DNA of 32,890 bases from CAZBYL01 sp964496275 (GTDB lineage: Bacteria; Synergistota; Synergistia; Synergistales; Synergistaceae). The stretch's first letter is position 1. Each line of letters starts with the position of its first letter. Shown piece after piece: positions 24,550 through 32,147 of the stretch. Location: the NCBI GenBank assembly GCA_964496275.1, contig CAZBYL010000026.1:1-32890 (forward strand), given 5' to 3'. The notes below the pieces were generated by a model. The model was not told where the DNA came from. It worked only from the letters and a program-made list of their open reading frames with translations, and made no database searches. The translations under genes and the position numbers were made by a program.

Positions 24550-25625
24550 AGACAAAGCTGCTTTTGTCGAGTGTCGGTGCGGACATGCGCCATTGGCGGA
24601 TGCTTCAGGATTACGGTATAACGCTTGCTGAGATATTATATGGTGACTATGATAAATTAAAAGATGTCGGCTTTCGGGAAAAACCTGTTGATAACATAAG
24701 AGAAAATAATCGTGCCTGCTGGGCTGAAGCCGAGTTTGAACGAGCTGCATCGTTGGGTGTTGACCTCGTTTCATGCGATGACATCAATTATCCGGAGGCT
24801 CTTTTTGAACTCAAAGATCCGCCGGTGTTGCTTTACTGGTACGGATCTGCCAAGAGTATATCTTTCCCTTCTATAGCAGTTGTCGGAACCAGAAAGTGCA
24901 CTGTCTACGGGCGGGAAACGGCCAGAAGAATAGGAGAAATGTGCGCCTTAACGCACAGAACAGTGGTAAGCGGAGGTGCGTCCGGTATAGACGGAGCTGC
25001 TCACGGCGGAGTGTGTGAGAATAACGGTGAAACATTTGCCGTTTTCGGAAACGGAGTAGATGTTGTATTTCCCAGGGCGAATTCAGCTCTTTTTGATAAA
25101 ATAAGGGAAAATGGGGCTCTTATTTCGGAATTTCCTCTCGGAAGCGGCGGCGAAGCATGGCGTTTCCCTAAAAGAAACAGGCTTGTAGCCGCTCTTTCTG
25201 AGAAGCTTATTGTAGTCGAAGCCCCGATAAAAAGCGGAGCAATGATTACGGCTCGTATGTCATTGGACTTGGGACATGAAGTATGGGCTGTGCCTGGCAG
25301 GATATCGGAAGAAGCATCAGAAGGTTCGAACAGGCTTATTTTTGACGGAGCCTACCCATATATTTCTCATGATATATTCTTCGGCAAAGAGACGGGGCAA
25401 ACCTCGCTTTTTAAAGACTCAACCCCGCTCAATTCTACGGAGAACCTCTCTGCCGACGAGAGGGCGGTAATGAAGGTATTGTGGAGGTGCGGAGCTCAAA
25501 CGGTTGACAACCTGGCTGTTGAGGTTAAAATGAGCGCCGCTGATGTAATGAAAATAATAGCTGTACTGTCGGCCGGAGGTTACGTGTATCCCGCAGGTCC
25601 GGGCAGATTCAGCGCTAAAGTTTGA
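24534..25625 (+). CDS. dprA: DNA processing protein DprA
   Basis: DprA binds incoming single-stranded DNA and loads RecA during transformation. The 363-residue product has an N-terminal SAM-like part, the Rossmann core (VVGTRKCTVYGRE, SGGASGIDGAAH, FPKRNRLVAALSE, KSGAMITA) and a C-terminal winged-helix domain (about 295-363). It starts inside comM, 16 bases before that stop, with GGGAG in the comM coding sequence as ribosome-binding site. topA follows 14 bases after its stop, matching the dprA-topA order found in Firmicutes. Confidence 0.94.
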   Translation: MDEALKTKLLLSSVGADMRHWRMLQDYGITLAEILYGDYDKLKDVGFREKPVDNIRENNRACWAEAEFERAASLGVDLVSCDDINYPEALFELKDPPVLLYWYGSAKSISFPSIAVVGTRKCTVYGRETARRIGEMCALTHRTVVSGGASGIDGAAHGGVCENNGETFAVFGNGVDVVFPRANSALFDKIRENGALISEFPLGSGGEAWRFPKRNRLVAALSEKLIVVEAPIKSGAMITARMSLDLGHEVWAVPGRISEEASEGSNRLIFDGAYPYISHDIFFGKETGQTSLFKDSTPLNSTENLSADERAVMKVLWRCGAQTVDNLAVEVKMSAADVMKIIAVLSAGGYVYPAGPGRFSAKV

Positions 25626-25639
25626 AAGAGGTGGACTGT

Positions 25640-27934
25640 ATGCCGGCAAAAAAAACCGCACCAGAAAATACGGATAAAAATAAAACAGACGGCGAGATTA
25701 AAAAAACTAGAGCAAAAAGATCTGCACCGGCAAAGTCGGGCATAAATAAATCTGAGGGTGAAGCCAAGAAAACTACGCCTAAAAAGGCGGTTCCAACCGC
25801 GAAAACAGACAAAAAAACGGCAGTAGCTAAGAAAAAATCTCCAGCGAAAACGTCAAAGAGCAAATCATCAGCTCCTGCCAAGTTCTCCGAATATGCGGGA
25901 AAAACGCTTGTTGTCGTAGAGTCTCCAGCCAAGGCAAAAACACTTGAGAAAATACTGGGAGCCGACTACAAGGTGCTTGCCAGCGTCGGGCACGTGCGCG
26001 ACCTGCCTAAAGGGCGTATCGCAATAGATGTCGACAATAATTTTGAACCCGAATATATACAGGTTAGAGGTAAAGCGGACCTTATCAAAGGGCTCAAAGG
26101 CGCGTCTGGTGTGAGTAAAAAAACACTTCTGGCCTCCGACCCCGACCGTGAGGGAGAGGCAATAGCCTGGCATCTCGCGACTATACTTGGTATAGACCCC
26201 CTCTCTAAATGCAGAATCAGAATGCACGAAATAACCAAACATGGTGTAACCGGCGCGGTTGCAGAACCTGATGAAATAGACATCAAACGTGTAGATGCCC
26301 AGCAAGCCAGACGCGTTCTGGACAGGCTTGTCGGTTATCAGCTCAGCCCGCTGTTGTGGTATAAGGTTCAAAGAGGACTCTCCGCCGGAAGAGTACAGTC
26401 AGTTGCACTGAGGATCGTGTGTGAACGTGAAGACGAAATAGAACGCTTCATACCCGAAGAATATTGGCTTATAGATGTCAACGCCTCATCTGCCGACAAA
26501 ACACGCGAATATGAACTGAGAGTTGAAAAATATAAAGATAAAACTCTTACAATAGACAACGAAAAGGACGCTCTTGCGGCAGAGCGTGCTCTTAATGAGG
26601 CGCCGCTTGTTGTGCAGGATTTTAAAACTAAAGAAAATTCAAGACAACCTCTCCCTCCGTTTAAAACAAGCACTCTTCAGCAAGAGGCTTCGCGGCGCTG
26701 CGGTTTTGCCCCGAAGAGGACGATGAGAATAGCTCAGGCGCTCTATGAGGGTATAGAAATTCCCGGCAGAGGTCCCACAGGACTCATCACCTACATGAGA
26801 ACGGACAGTCTGCGTCTTGCCCCAGAAGCTATTTCGGCGGTACGTGCCCATATTTCGGAAAAGTTCGGTGGAGAATACCTTCCAAAGTCTCCGTTAGAGT
26901 ACACACCAAAAGGCAAATCGCAGGACGCGCACGAAGCTATTCGTGCAACGGATCCTTCTCTTACTCCGAGTTTCCTGAAAGACTACCTCTCGCCGGAGCA
27001 GCTCAAGCTCTATGAACTGATATGGAGCCGCTTTGTCGCGAGCCAAATGACCGACGCAATAACGGCCAGAACGACACTGACCTGCGTGAGCGGAGACTAC
27101 ACCCTGAAACAGTCCGGTATTGTAGTCGTGTTTGACGGGTGGGGAAAGGTCTATCCCCTCGGTGTAAAAAATGTGACATTGAATCCTGCTGTGATAGGCG
27201 AAATCTTATCTTTGGAGAATATAAACAAAGAACAGAAATATACTCAGCCGCCCGCAAGATACACGGAAGCAGGCCTTGTTAAAGTCCTTGAAGAGAAGGG
27301 AATAGGACGCCCTTCCACCTATGCCACAATAATTGACACACTCTCTGTGCGAGGATACGTGGACAAGGGTATTGAGGACAAAAAACTTCAGCCTACCAAG
27401 CTCGGACGTCTTGTAAACACATTCTTGATAAAATACTTTCCGGACCTCATAAATGTTGATTTTACTGCGATGATGGAGGGCGAACTCGACCAAGTAGAAT
27501 CCGGCGAACTCAACTGGCGCAAGGTAATGGGAAAATTCTGGACTGGGTTCAAACCTGTTCTTGACGAAGTCTCTGCACATGCCGAGGCTATGCATCCCGA
27601 GCCCGAGCTCATAGGAGAAAAATGCCCTGAGTGCGGAAACGAACTCATAATAAAACGCGGCAGATTCGGTGAATTCATCGCATGTACAGGCTATCCGGCA
27701 TGCAGATATACAAGAAAAATAGTGCACACGACAGGCATTAAATGCCCTAAGTGCGGCGAAGGCGAACTAATAAGGAGAAAAACCACAAAAGGCAAGATGA
27801 AGGGACGCTTCTTCTACGGGTGCAACAGATATCCCGAATGTGACTACGTGTCTTGGAAAAAGCCTGACGCCGCAGCGGAAAAAAATGATACCTCAAAATC
27901 CGGTGATACAGATGACTTTGAAACAGATATGTAG
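25640..27934 (+). CDS. topA: DNA topoisomerase I (TopA) with lysine-rich N-terminal tail
   Basis: TopA relaxes negative supercoils by a single-strand break through a tyrosine. The 764-residue product has a TOPRIM domain (VVVESPAKAKT at about 91-101, and SDPDREGEA), the active tyrosine in TYMRTDS (Y385) and two C-terminal zinc ribbons (CPECG...C...C and CPKCG...C...C). The first 85 or so residues are unusual: a low-complexity tail rich in Lys, Ala, Thr, Ser and Pro, like histone H1 tails, which the usual bacterial enzyme lacks. I choose the ATG at 25640, with AGAGGTGG seven bases upstream, rather than a TTG overlapping the dprA stop region. The 3' end overlaps trmFO by 23 bases. Confidence 0.95.
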   Translation: MPAKKTAPENTDKNKTDGEIKKTRAKRSAPAKSGINKSEGEAKKTTPKKAVPTAKTDKKTAVAKKKSPAKTSKSKSSAPAKFSEYAGKTLVVVESPAKAKTLEKILGADYKVLASVGHVRDLPKGRIAIDVDNNFEPEYIQVRGKADLIKGLKGASGVSKKTLLASDPDREGEAIAWHLATILGIDPLSKCRIRMHEITKHGVTGAVAEPDEIDIKRVDAQQARRVLDRLVGYQLSPLLWYKVQRGLSAGRVQSVALRIVCEREDEIERFIPEEYWLIDVNASSADKTREYELRVEKYKDKTLTIDNEKDALAAERALNEAPLVVQDFKTKENSRQPLPPFKTSTLQQEASRRCGFAPKRTMRIAQALYEGIEIPGRGPTGLITYMRTDSLRLAPEAISAVRAHISEKFGGEYLPKSPLEYTPKGKSQDAHEAIRATDPSLTPSFLKDYLSPEQLKLYELIWSRFVASQMTDAITARTTLTCVSGDYTLKQSGIVVVFDGWGKVYPLGVKNVTLNPAVIGEILSLENINKEQKYTQPPARYTEAGLVKVLEEKGIGRPSTYATIIDTLSVRGYVDKGIEDKKLQPTKLGRLVNTFLIKYFPDLINVDFTAMMEGELDQVESGELNWRKVMGKFWTGFKPVLDEVSAHAEAMHPEPELIGEKCPECGNELIIKRGRFGEFIACTGYPACRYTRKIVHTTGIKCPKCGEGELIRRKTTKGKMKGRFFYGCNRYPECDYVSWKKPDAAAEKNDTSKSGDTDDFETDM

Positions 27935-29264
27935 CCCCGTTGCCGTTGTCGGTGGAGGTCTGGCCGGAGCGGAAGCAGCCTGGCAGCTTGCCGAACGCGG
28001 TGTGCAGGTTCGGTTATTTGAAATGCGTCCGCAAAAAAACACTCCGGCGCACGAGACCGAGCTTCTCGGTGAACTTGTATGCAGCAATTCACTCGGGGGC
28101 AAAAACGTCACAACTCCTGCGGGAATACTAAAAGCGGAGCTTGCCGCCCTCGGAAGTTTTATGATGGACTGCGCCGAAAAATCCAAAGTCCCCGCAGGAA
28201 ACGCGCTTGCTGTGGACAGGGAACTCTTTGCTCGAAGGGTTACCGAGAAAATCTCATCGCACCCTAATATAGAAATAGTGCGCGCAGAAGTCTCGGATAT
28301 TCCCGAAGGACCTGCAATAATTTCCACAGGTCCGCTTACGTCCGAGCCTATGGCAAACAGACTGAGCGAGCTGGTCGGTGAAGGGTTTTTATATTTTTTT
28401 GATGCTGTTGCCCCGATTGTAACGCTTGAAAGCATAGACGCACAGCATTCATTCAGAGCCAACAGATACGGTACGGACGGAGACTACATAAACTGTCCTA
28501 TGAATCAAGAGCAGTACCATCTGTTTTGGGAAGCGCTCGTAAATGCGGAAACAGCGTCGAAACATTCTTTCGAAGAGAAAGAAATGCGCCATTTTGAAGG
28601 CTGCCTGCCCGTAGAAGTAATCGCCAAAAGAGGCGAACAAACGCTTCTATTCGGACCGCTGCGCCCCGTCGGTTTTCAATCCGCTACAAACGGAGAGGAA
28701 CATTGTGCGGTAGTCCAACTCAGACAGGACAATTCGGACGGAACCCTCTTCAACATGGTCGGTTTTCAGACAAACCTGAAATGGGGAGAGCAGGAACGTG
28801 TTTTTCGCATGATACCGGCTCTTGAAAACGCCGAGTTTGTGCGAAAAGGTGTCATGCACAGAAACCTCTTTGTCTGTGCTCCCAAAGTTCTTGACGGTTA
28901 TCTCAGACCCATCGGCAAAAAAGACCTTTTTCTTGCCGGACAAATAACAGGAGTTGAGGGGTATGTCGAAAGTATATCGATGGGATTTGCGTCCGCCCTG
29001 TTCATGTATTCGCTCCTCAACGGAACCGAAATGCCTAAATTCCCCCGTGAAACGGCAATAGGTTCGTTGCTGGACTATCTCTCAAGCGCAGTTGCCCAAA
29101 CCTTTCAGCCTATGAACGTAAACCTCGGAATCTTTCCAAAACTTCCGGGAAAGAAAATACACAAAAGAACTGAACGCTGCGAGGCTTACGCAAAAAGATC
29201 TGAAGAAGCTGTTCTCTCATTTATCAAAGAACACAGCGAACTTTTTACAATTCTTCCGAAATAG
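27912..29264 (+). CDS. trmFO: FADH2-dependent tRNA m5U54 methyltransferase (TrmFO/Gid)
   Basis: TrmFO methylates uridine 54 of tRNA using methylenetetrahydrofolate and FAD. The product shows the FAD-binding VVGGGLAGAEAAWQLAERG, then FEMRP and CSNSLGG, followed by a long GidA-related body ending GKKIHKRTERCEAYAKRSEE. From the ATG at 27912 it is 450 residues; GGTGA lies five bases upstream. An ATG at 27885 or a GTG at 27840 would add residues without homology. The overlap with the topA 3' end and the topA-trmFO order match Bacillus. Confidence 0.94.
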   Translation: MTLKQICSPVAVVGGGLAGAEAAWQLAERGVQVRLFEMRPQKNTPAHETELLGELVCSNSLGGKNVTTPAGILKAELAALGSFMMDCAEKSKVPAGNALAVDRELFARRVTEKISSHPNIEIVRAEVSDIPEGPAIISTGPLTSEPMANRLSELVGEGFLYFFDAVAPIVTLESIDAQHSFRANRYGTDGDYINCPMNQEQYHLFWEALVNAETASKHSFEEKEMRHFEGCLPVEVIAKRGEQTLLFGPLRPVGFQSATNGEEHCAVVQLRQDNSDGTLFNMVGFQTNLKWGEQERVFRMIPALENAEFVRKGVMHRNLFVCAPKVLDGYLRPIGKKDLFLAGQITGVEGYVESISMGFASALFMYSLLNGTEMPKFPRETAIGSLLDYLSSAVAQTFQPMNVNLGIFPKLPGKKIHKRTERCEAYAKRSEEAVLSFIKEHSELFTILPK

Positions 29265-29288
29265 AGCCGCTTTGGTGCGCTGAAAAAA

Positions 29289-29337
29289 CACACCTAAACA
29301 AACCGATGCACACGCATCATCGGTTTGTTTAGGTGTG
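29289..29337. repeat. Perfect 20-bp inverted repeat, reverse-strand terminator-like
   Basis: CACACCTAAACAAACCGATG at 29289-29308 is exactly complementary to 29318-29337 around a 9-base loop. Read on the reverse strand it ends in six T residues; read forward it is followed by AACC with no T-tract. Both flanking genes are on the + strand. Confidence 0.85.
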
Positions 29338-29417
29338 AACCAACTTTGAGCATACAAATGAGGGAAACAAAAACAGAGTCCTTTTTCTAAATAGTAAGCA
29401 AATGAGTGTTTCTTGTG

Positions 29418-29432
29418 AATTTTCTCAAAATT
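29418..29432 (+). promoter_or_regulatory. Candidate CodY box upstream of the xer-codY promoter
   Basis: AATTTTCTCAAAATT is a perfect palindrome (extending one more pair on each side) and matches the published CodY consensus AATTTTCWGAAAATT at 14 of 15 positions, with C for G at position 9. It ends four bases before the -35 element. codY itself is the second gene downstream, so this suggests autoregulation. Confidence 0.7.
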
Positions 29433-29436
29433 CCGC

Positions 29437-29464
29437 TTGAATTTTACAATTTTCCTGATAGAAT
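29437..29464 (+). promoter_or_regulatory. Sigma-70 promoter for xer-codY, probably giving a leaderless message
   Basis: TTGAAT at 29437-29442 and TAGAAT at 29459-29464 have a 16-bp spacer. The expected transcription start, about seven bases past the -10, coincides with the ATG at 29472, which has no visible ribosome-binding site. Confidence 0.65.
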
Positions 29465-29471
29465 ACCCCTC

Positions 29472-30359
29472 ATGGTCGAGAATATATATTGTGACATTGA
29501 TATGTTTTTATCAAATATGCGCTCACGCGGCTGCTCCGAGAACACCATAATCAGCTATTCCGTGGATCTCAAACAGTTTGCGGAATATCTCGAAAAAGAG
29601 GGGATAGTCAGTTCATCCGAGATTGATGCCGATTCGGTGCGAATATTTCTCAGCAACATACTTGGTATTGGGAATGCCAAAACATCGGCCGCAAGAAAAC
29701 TGTCTGCCGTGAGGAGTTTTATCAAATGGCTTTGCAGCAGAGGGATTCTTATGCAGAATCCTGTCGTTGCCCTAAAGGGGCCGAAACTTCCTCAGTCTCT
29801 TCCGAGGGCGCTTTCGTATGAAGACACGATATCGCTGATAACGAAAGGGCCTAAGCAGGGCAAATACTACGAAAGAGACAGGCTCATACTGGAACTTATG
29901 TATGGTTCGGGACTTCGGGTATCGGAACTTATCGGCTTGGACTGGGGCGACGTAGAATCCGAAAGCAGAATTCTGCGTATACTCGGAAAAGGAGACAAAG
30001 AAAGAATTGTGCCTTTTGGGAGAGAGTGTGCCCTTTTGTTGGAAAATTGGCGAGCTGCGCATAAGACGGAATCTGACGGCCCTGTATTTCGTTCCGAAAA
30101 AAATGCGGAAAGGCTCACAGTCAGAACAGTGCATCGCGTTGTAATGAGAGCTGCCGCAGAAGTAGGGCTCAGAGGTGTCTCTCCGCACACACTGCGCCAC
30201 TGTTTTGCCACTCACATGCTGGAACGCGGCGCTCCGTTGCGGATCGTACAGGAGCTTTTGGGTCATGACAGCATATCGACAACTCAACGTTATCTCGCGA
30301 TAACGACAGAGCAAATAAAAAAAAGTTACATGGAATCTCATCCCAGAGCACAGGGTTAA
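29472..30359 (+). CDS. xerC: Tyrosine recombinase XerC/CodV-type
   Basis: Xer recombinases resolve chromosome dimers at dif sites together with a partner. This 295-residue protein has an N-terminal SAM-like DNA-binding domain and a C-terminal catalytic domain with the full set of residues: R149 in GLRVSEL, Lys in GKGDKERIVPF, H239 and R242 in HTLRH, H265 in LLGHDS and the nucleophile Y274 in TTQRYLAI. I choose the ATG at 29472, which gives the usual length. A GTG at 29406 would place translation start upstream of the promoter. It precedes codY, the position codV (xerC) has in Bacillus, so I favour the XerC role over XerD. Confidence 0.88.
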   Translation: MVENIYCDIDMFLSNMRSRGCSENTIISYSVDLKQFAEYLEKEGIVSSSEIDADSVRIFLSNILGIGNAKTSAARKLSAVRSFIKWLCSRGILMQNPVVALKGPKLPQSLPRALSYEDTISLITKGPKQGKYYERDRLILELMYGSGLRVSELIGLDWGDVESESRILRILGKGDKERIVPFGRECALLLENWRAAHKTESDGPVFRSEKNAERLTVRTVHRVVMRAAAEVGLRGVSPHTLRHCFATHMLERGAPLRIVQELLGHDSISTTQRYLAITTEQIKKSYMESHPRAQG

Positions 30360-30398
30360 AGTGCGGGAAAAGGAAAATTCAGGGAGGAATTAGCTCTA

Positions 30399-31232
30399 AT
30401 GGATACACCAAAGGAATTGATTGAAGCTCGCCCCAAAATCGTTGACCAGCCGGCAATGCAGGATCTCTTGGAGAAAACGCGGCTTGTCAGCCGTGCGCTG
30501 CAATCCAGAAAAGACAGCGGGTCACCGGACTATCCGAAACTTGCCAGAATGATGTCAGATATCTCTGCGGCGAACGTGTATGTAATAAACCGCGAAGGAC
30601 GCATCTTGGGCTATGCTTGGATAAGCGAATATGACTGTCCGATTATGGCTGATATGCTTGTAAATGCGGCAATGCCCCAGACTTACGTTGAGAAGGTTAA
30701 CCAGTTCCATGAATCCGTGCTCAACCACACAGACCACGGTCTGTGCGCCTATGCGGAACAGCCGTGCACCTACTCAAACAAGCACGTGCTGATAGTACCT
30801 ATCAACGGTTCGGGCGAAAGGCTCGGCACACTTATACTTGCAAGGTTCGGGTGTCAATTTGATACGAGAGATCTTGTCTTGGCAGAATATCTCGGCACTG
30901 TTGTCGGACTGGAAATTTTGAACGACAGAGGCAAATCAATAGAAGAGCGCGGCCGCGAGCGCCTTGTAGTCCAGATGGCAATGCGCGCCCTTTCATACTC
31001 CGAAGTTGAATCCGTGCGCCACATAATAGAAGACCTCGGCGGTCTGGAAGGCGTAGTTGTGGCAAGCAAAGTTGCGGACAGAGTCGGTGTCACAAGAAGC
31101 GTAATAGTAAACGCTCTGAGAAAACTCGGAAGTGCTGGTATAATAGAGAGCAGAAGTCTTGGTATGAAAGGCACATACATAAAGGTGCTGAGCCCGCTCT
31201 TCCTTGAGGAACTCGGTATCGTACTGCACTAA
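30399..31232 (+). CDS. codY: Global transcriptional regulator CodY
   Basis: CodY represses nutrient-acquisition genes when branched-chain amino acids and GTP are plentiful. The 277-residue product has an N-terminal GAF-type sensor domain (LEKTRLVSRALQ at the start of the core, then NVYVINREGRILGYAW). Its C-terminal winged-helix is highly conserved: ASKVADRVGVTRSVIVNALR from about 222, then RSLGMKGTYIKV. Compared with Bacillus CodY it has about 19 extra N-terminal residues. The long start is supported by AGGGAGGAA nine bases before the ATG at 30399. It follows the xer gene by 39 bases and should share its promoter, where a CodY-box-like palindrome lies. Confidence 0.94.
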   Translation: MDTPKELIEARPKIVDQPAMQDLLEKTRLVSRALQSRKDSGSPDYPKLARMMSDISAANVYVINREGRILGYAWISEYDCPIMADMLVNAAMPQTYVEKVNQFHESVLNHTDHGLCAYAEQPCTYSNKHVLIVPINGSGERLGTLILARFGCQFDTRDLVLAEYLGTVVGLEILNDRGKSIEERGRERLVVQMAMRALSYSEVESVRHIIEDLGGLEGVVVASKVADRVGVTRSVIVNALRKLGSAGIIESRSLGMKGTYIKVLSPLFLEELGIVLH

Positions 31233-31252
31233 TACTGTAGGAGGCGTTGCTG

Positions 31253-31618
31253 ATGAAGGCAAAAATATTGATCTCAGATGATTCTGCCCAAATGCGCATG
31301 ATTTTGAAAGAAATCCTTGTGCGCGGCGGTTACGAGGTTATAGGTGAAGCGGAAAATGGCAAAGAGGCTGTCGAAATGTATAATCATCATAAGCCGGATG
31401 TCGTAATCCTCGATCTGTCTATGCCTCAGATGGATGGTATTGATGCCCTAAAAGCGATAAAAGAACTCCACCCCGATGTTCGCGCCGTAATGCAAAGCGC
31501 AATGGGGCAGCAGAGGTTGGTTGTTGATGCCATAAGAGCCGGAGCTTCCGAATTTTTTATAAAACCGCTGCAGGCGGAAAGAGTACTGGAAGCAGTGGAC
31601 AAAGCGCTTAAGGCGTAA
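31253..31618 (+). CDS. CheY-like single-domain response regulator
   Basis: This 121-residue receiver domain has the acidic pair in ISDDS, the phospho-acceptor aspartate in VVILDLSMPQMDG, the switch Ser in MQSAMGQQ and the conserved Lys in FFIKPLQ. The segment SAMGQQ followed by VVDAIRAGA is close to Bacillus CheY, so it may act in chemotaxis by binding the flagellar switch. No histidine kinase, flagellar or other chemotaxis gene is in the window. The ATG at 31253 has TAGGAGG eight bases upstream and comes 20 bases after codY, so it may be read from the same message. Confidence 0.88.
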   Translation: MKAKILISDDSAQMRMILKEILVRGGYEVIGEAENGKEAVEMYNHHKPDVVILDLSMPQMDGIDALKAIKELHPDVRAVMQSAMGQQRLVVDAIRAGASEFFIKPLQAERVLEAVDKALKA

Positions 31619-31726
31619 TATTCTAATCTATTGTATTTACAATATAAGTGGTAAAATAATCAGAAGTATGATTCGTACTATGCCCTGTTAAATGGAGCTC
31701 AATATTTATGGAGGTTAGAACCGCAA

Positions 31727-32146
31727 ATGGTAGAAAAGACGTCAGCCGCGTCGGCAGTTAATATTGGTGATGTTCTAAGCGGTACAGTGGAACATCTTGC
31801 TCCTTACGGAGCTTTTGTCAGACTAGAATCAGGCCAGAAGGCAATGGTCCATATATCTGAGCTGTCTCACAACTATGTAAAAAAAGTTGAAGATGTTTTA
31901 GAAATGGGGCAAAAAGTAACGGCCAAAGTGATTAAGATCGACGAGAAGGGGCGTATTGACCTCTCCATCAAAGCGACTCAGGTCAAAGAAGTTCGTCCTC
32001 CTGTACACAAGGAAGAGGATTTTGAAAAGAAACTAACCAACTTCCTCAAATTCAGCGACGAGAAAATAGCGGACCTTAACAGTAAGTGCAAAGACCCGCG
32101 CGCAGCCAAAAGAAGAACCGGCAACAGCTCGTCAGGTAAAAAATAG
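31727..32146 (+). CDS. S1-domain RNA-binding protein (YugI/GSP13-like)
   Basis: This 139-residue protein has one S1 domain at about residues 12-76: GDVLSGTVEHLAPYGAFVRL, VHISELSHNYVKKVEDVL and KVIKIDEKGRIDLSIK. A charged tail ending in a Lys/Arg-rich segment follows. Single-S1 proteins of this layout include Bacillus general stress protein 13 (YugI) and CvfD, which bind ribosomes or mRNA. GGAGG lies 12 bases before the ATG, a slightly long spacing. A terminator hairpin follows at 32175. Confidence 0.85.
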   Translation: MVEKTSAASAVNIGDVLSGTVEHLAPYGAFVRLESGQKAMVHISELSHNYVKKVEDVLEMGQKVTAKVIKIDEKGRIDLSIKATQVKEVRPPVHKEEDFEKKLTNFLKFSDEKIADLNSKCKDPRAAKRRTGNSSSGKK

Positions 32147-32147
32147 A

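Noticed and set aside
25622..25639. TopA start at TTG 25622
   Set aside because: It overlaps the dprA stop region and lacks a spaced ribosome-binding site. The ATG at 25640 has a strong one.
27893..28462. A 189-residue reverse-strand reading frame opposite trmFO
   Set aside because: It is Ser/Ala-rich with no start signal and covers the conserved FAD-binding end of trmFO.
29289..29337. CRISPR repeat or insertion-sequence end
   Set aside because: There is a single copy, no spacers, no transposase gene and no target duplication.
29472..30359. Integrase of a mobile element
   Set aside because: Size, position before codY and the absence of excisionase, phage genes or attachment repeats fit a housekeeping Xer recombinase. 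The tRNA genes are not adjacent.
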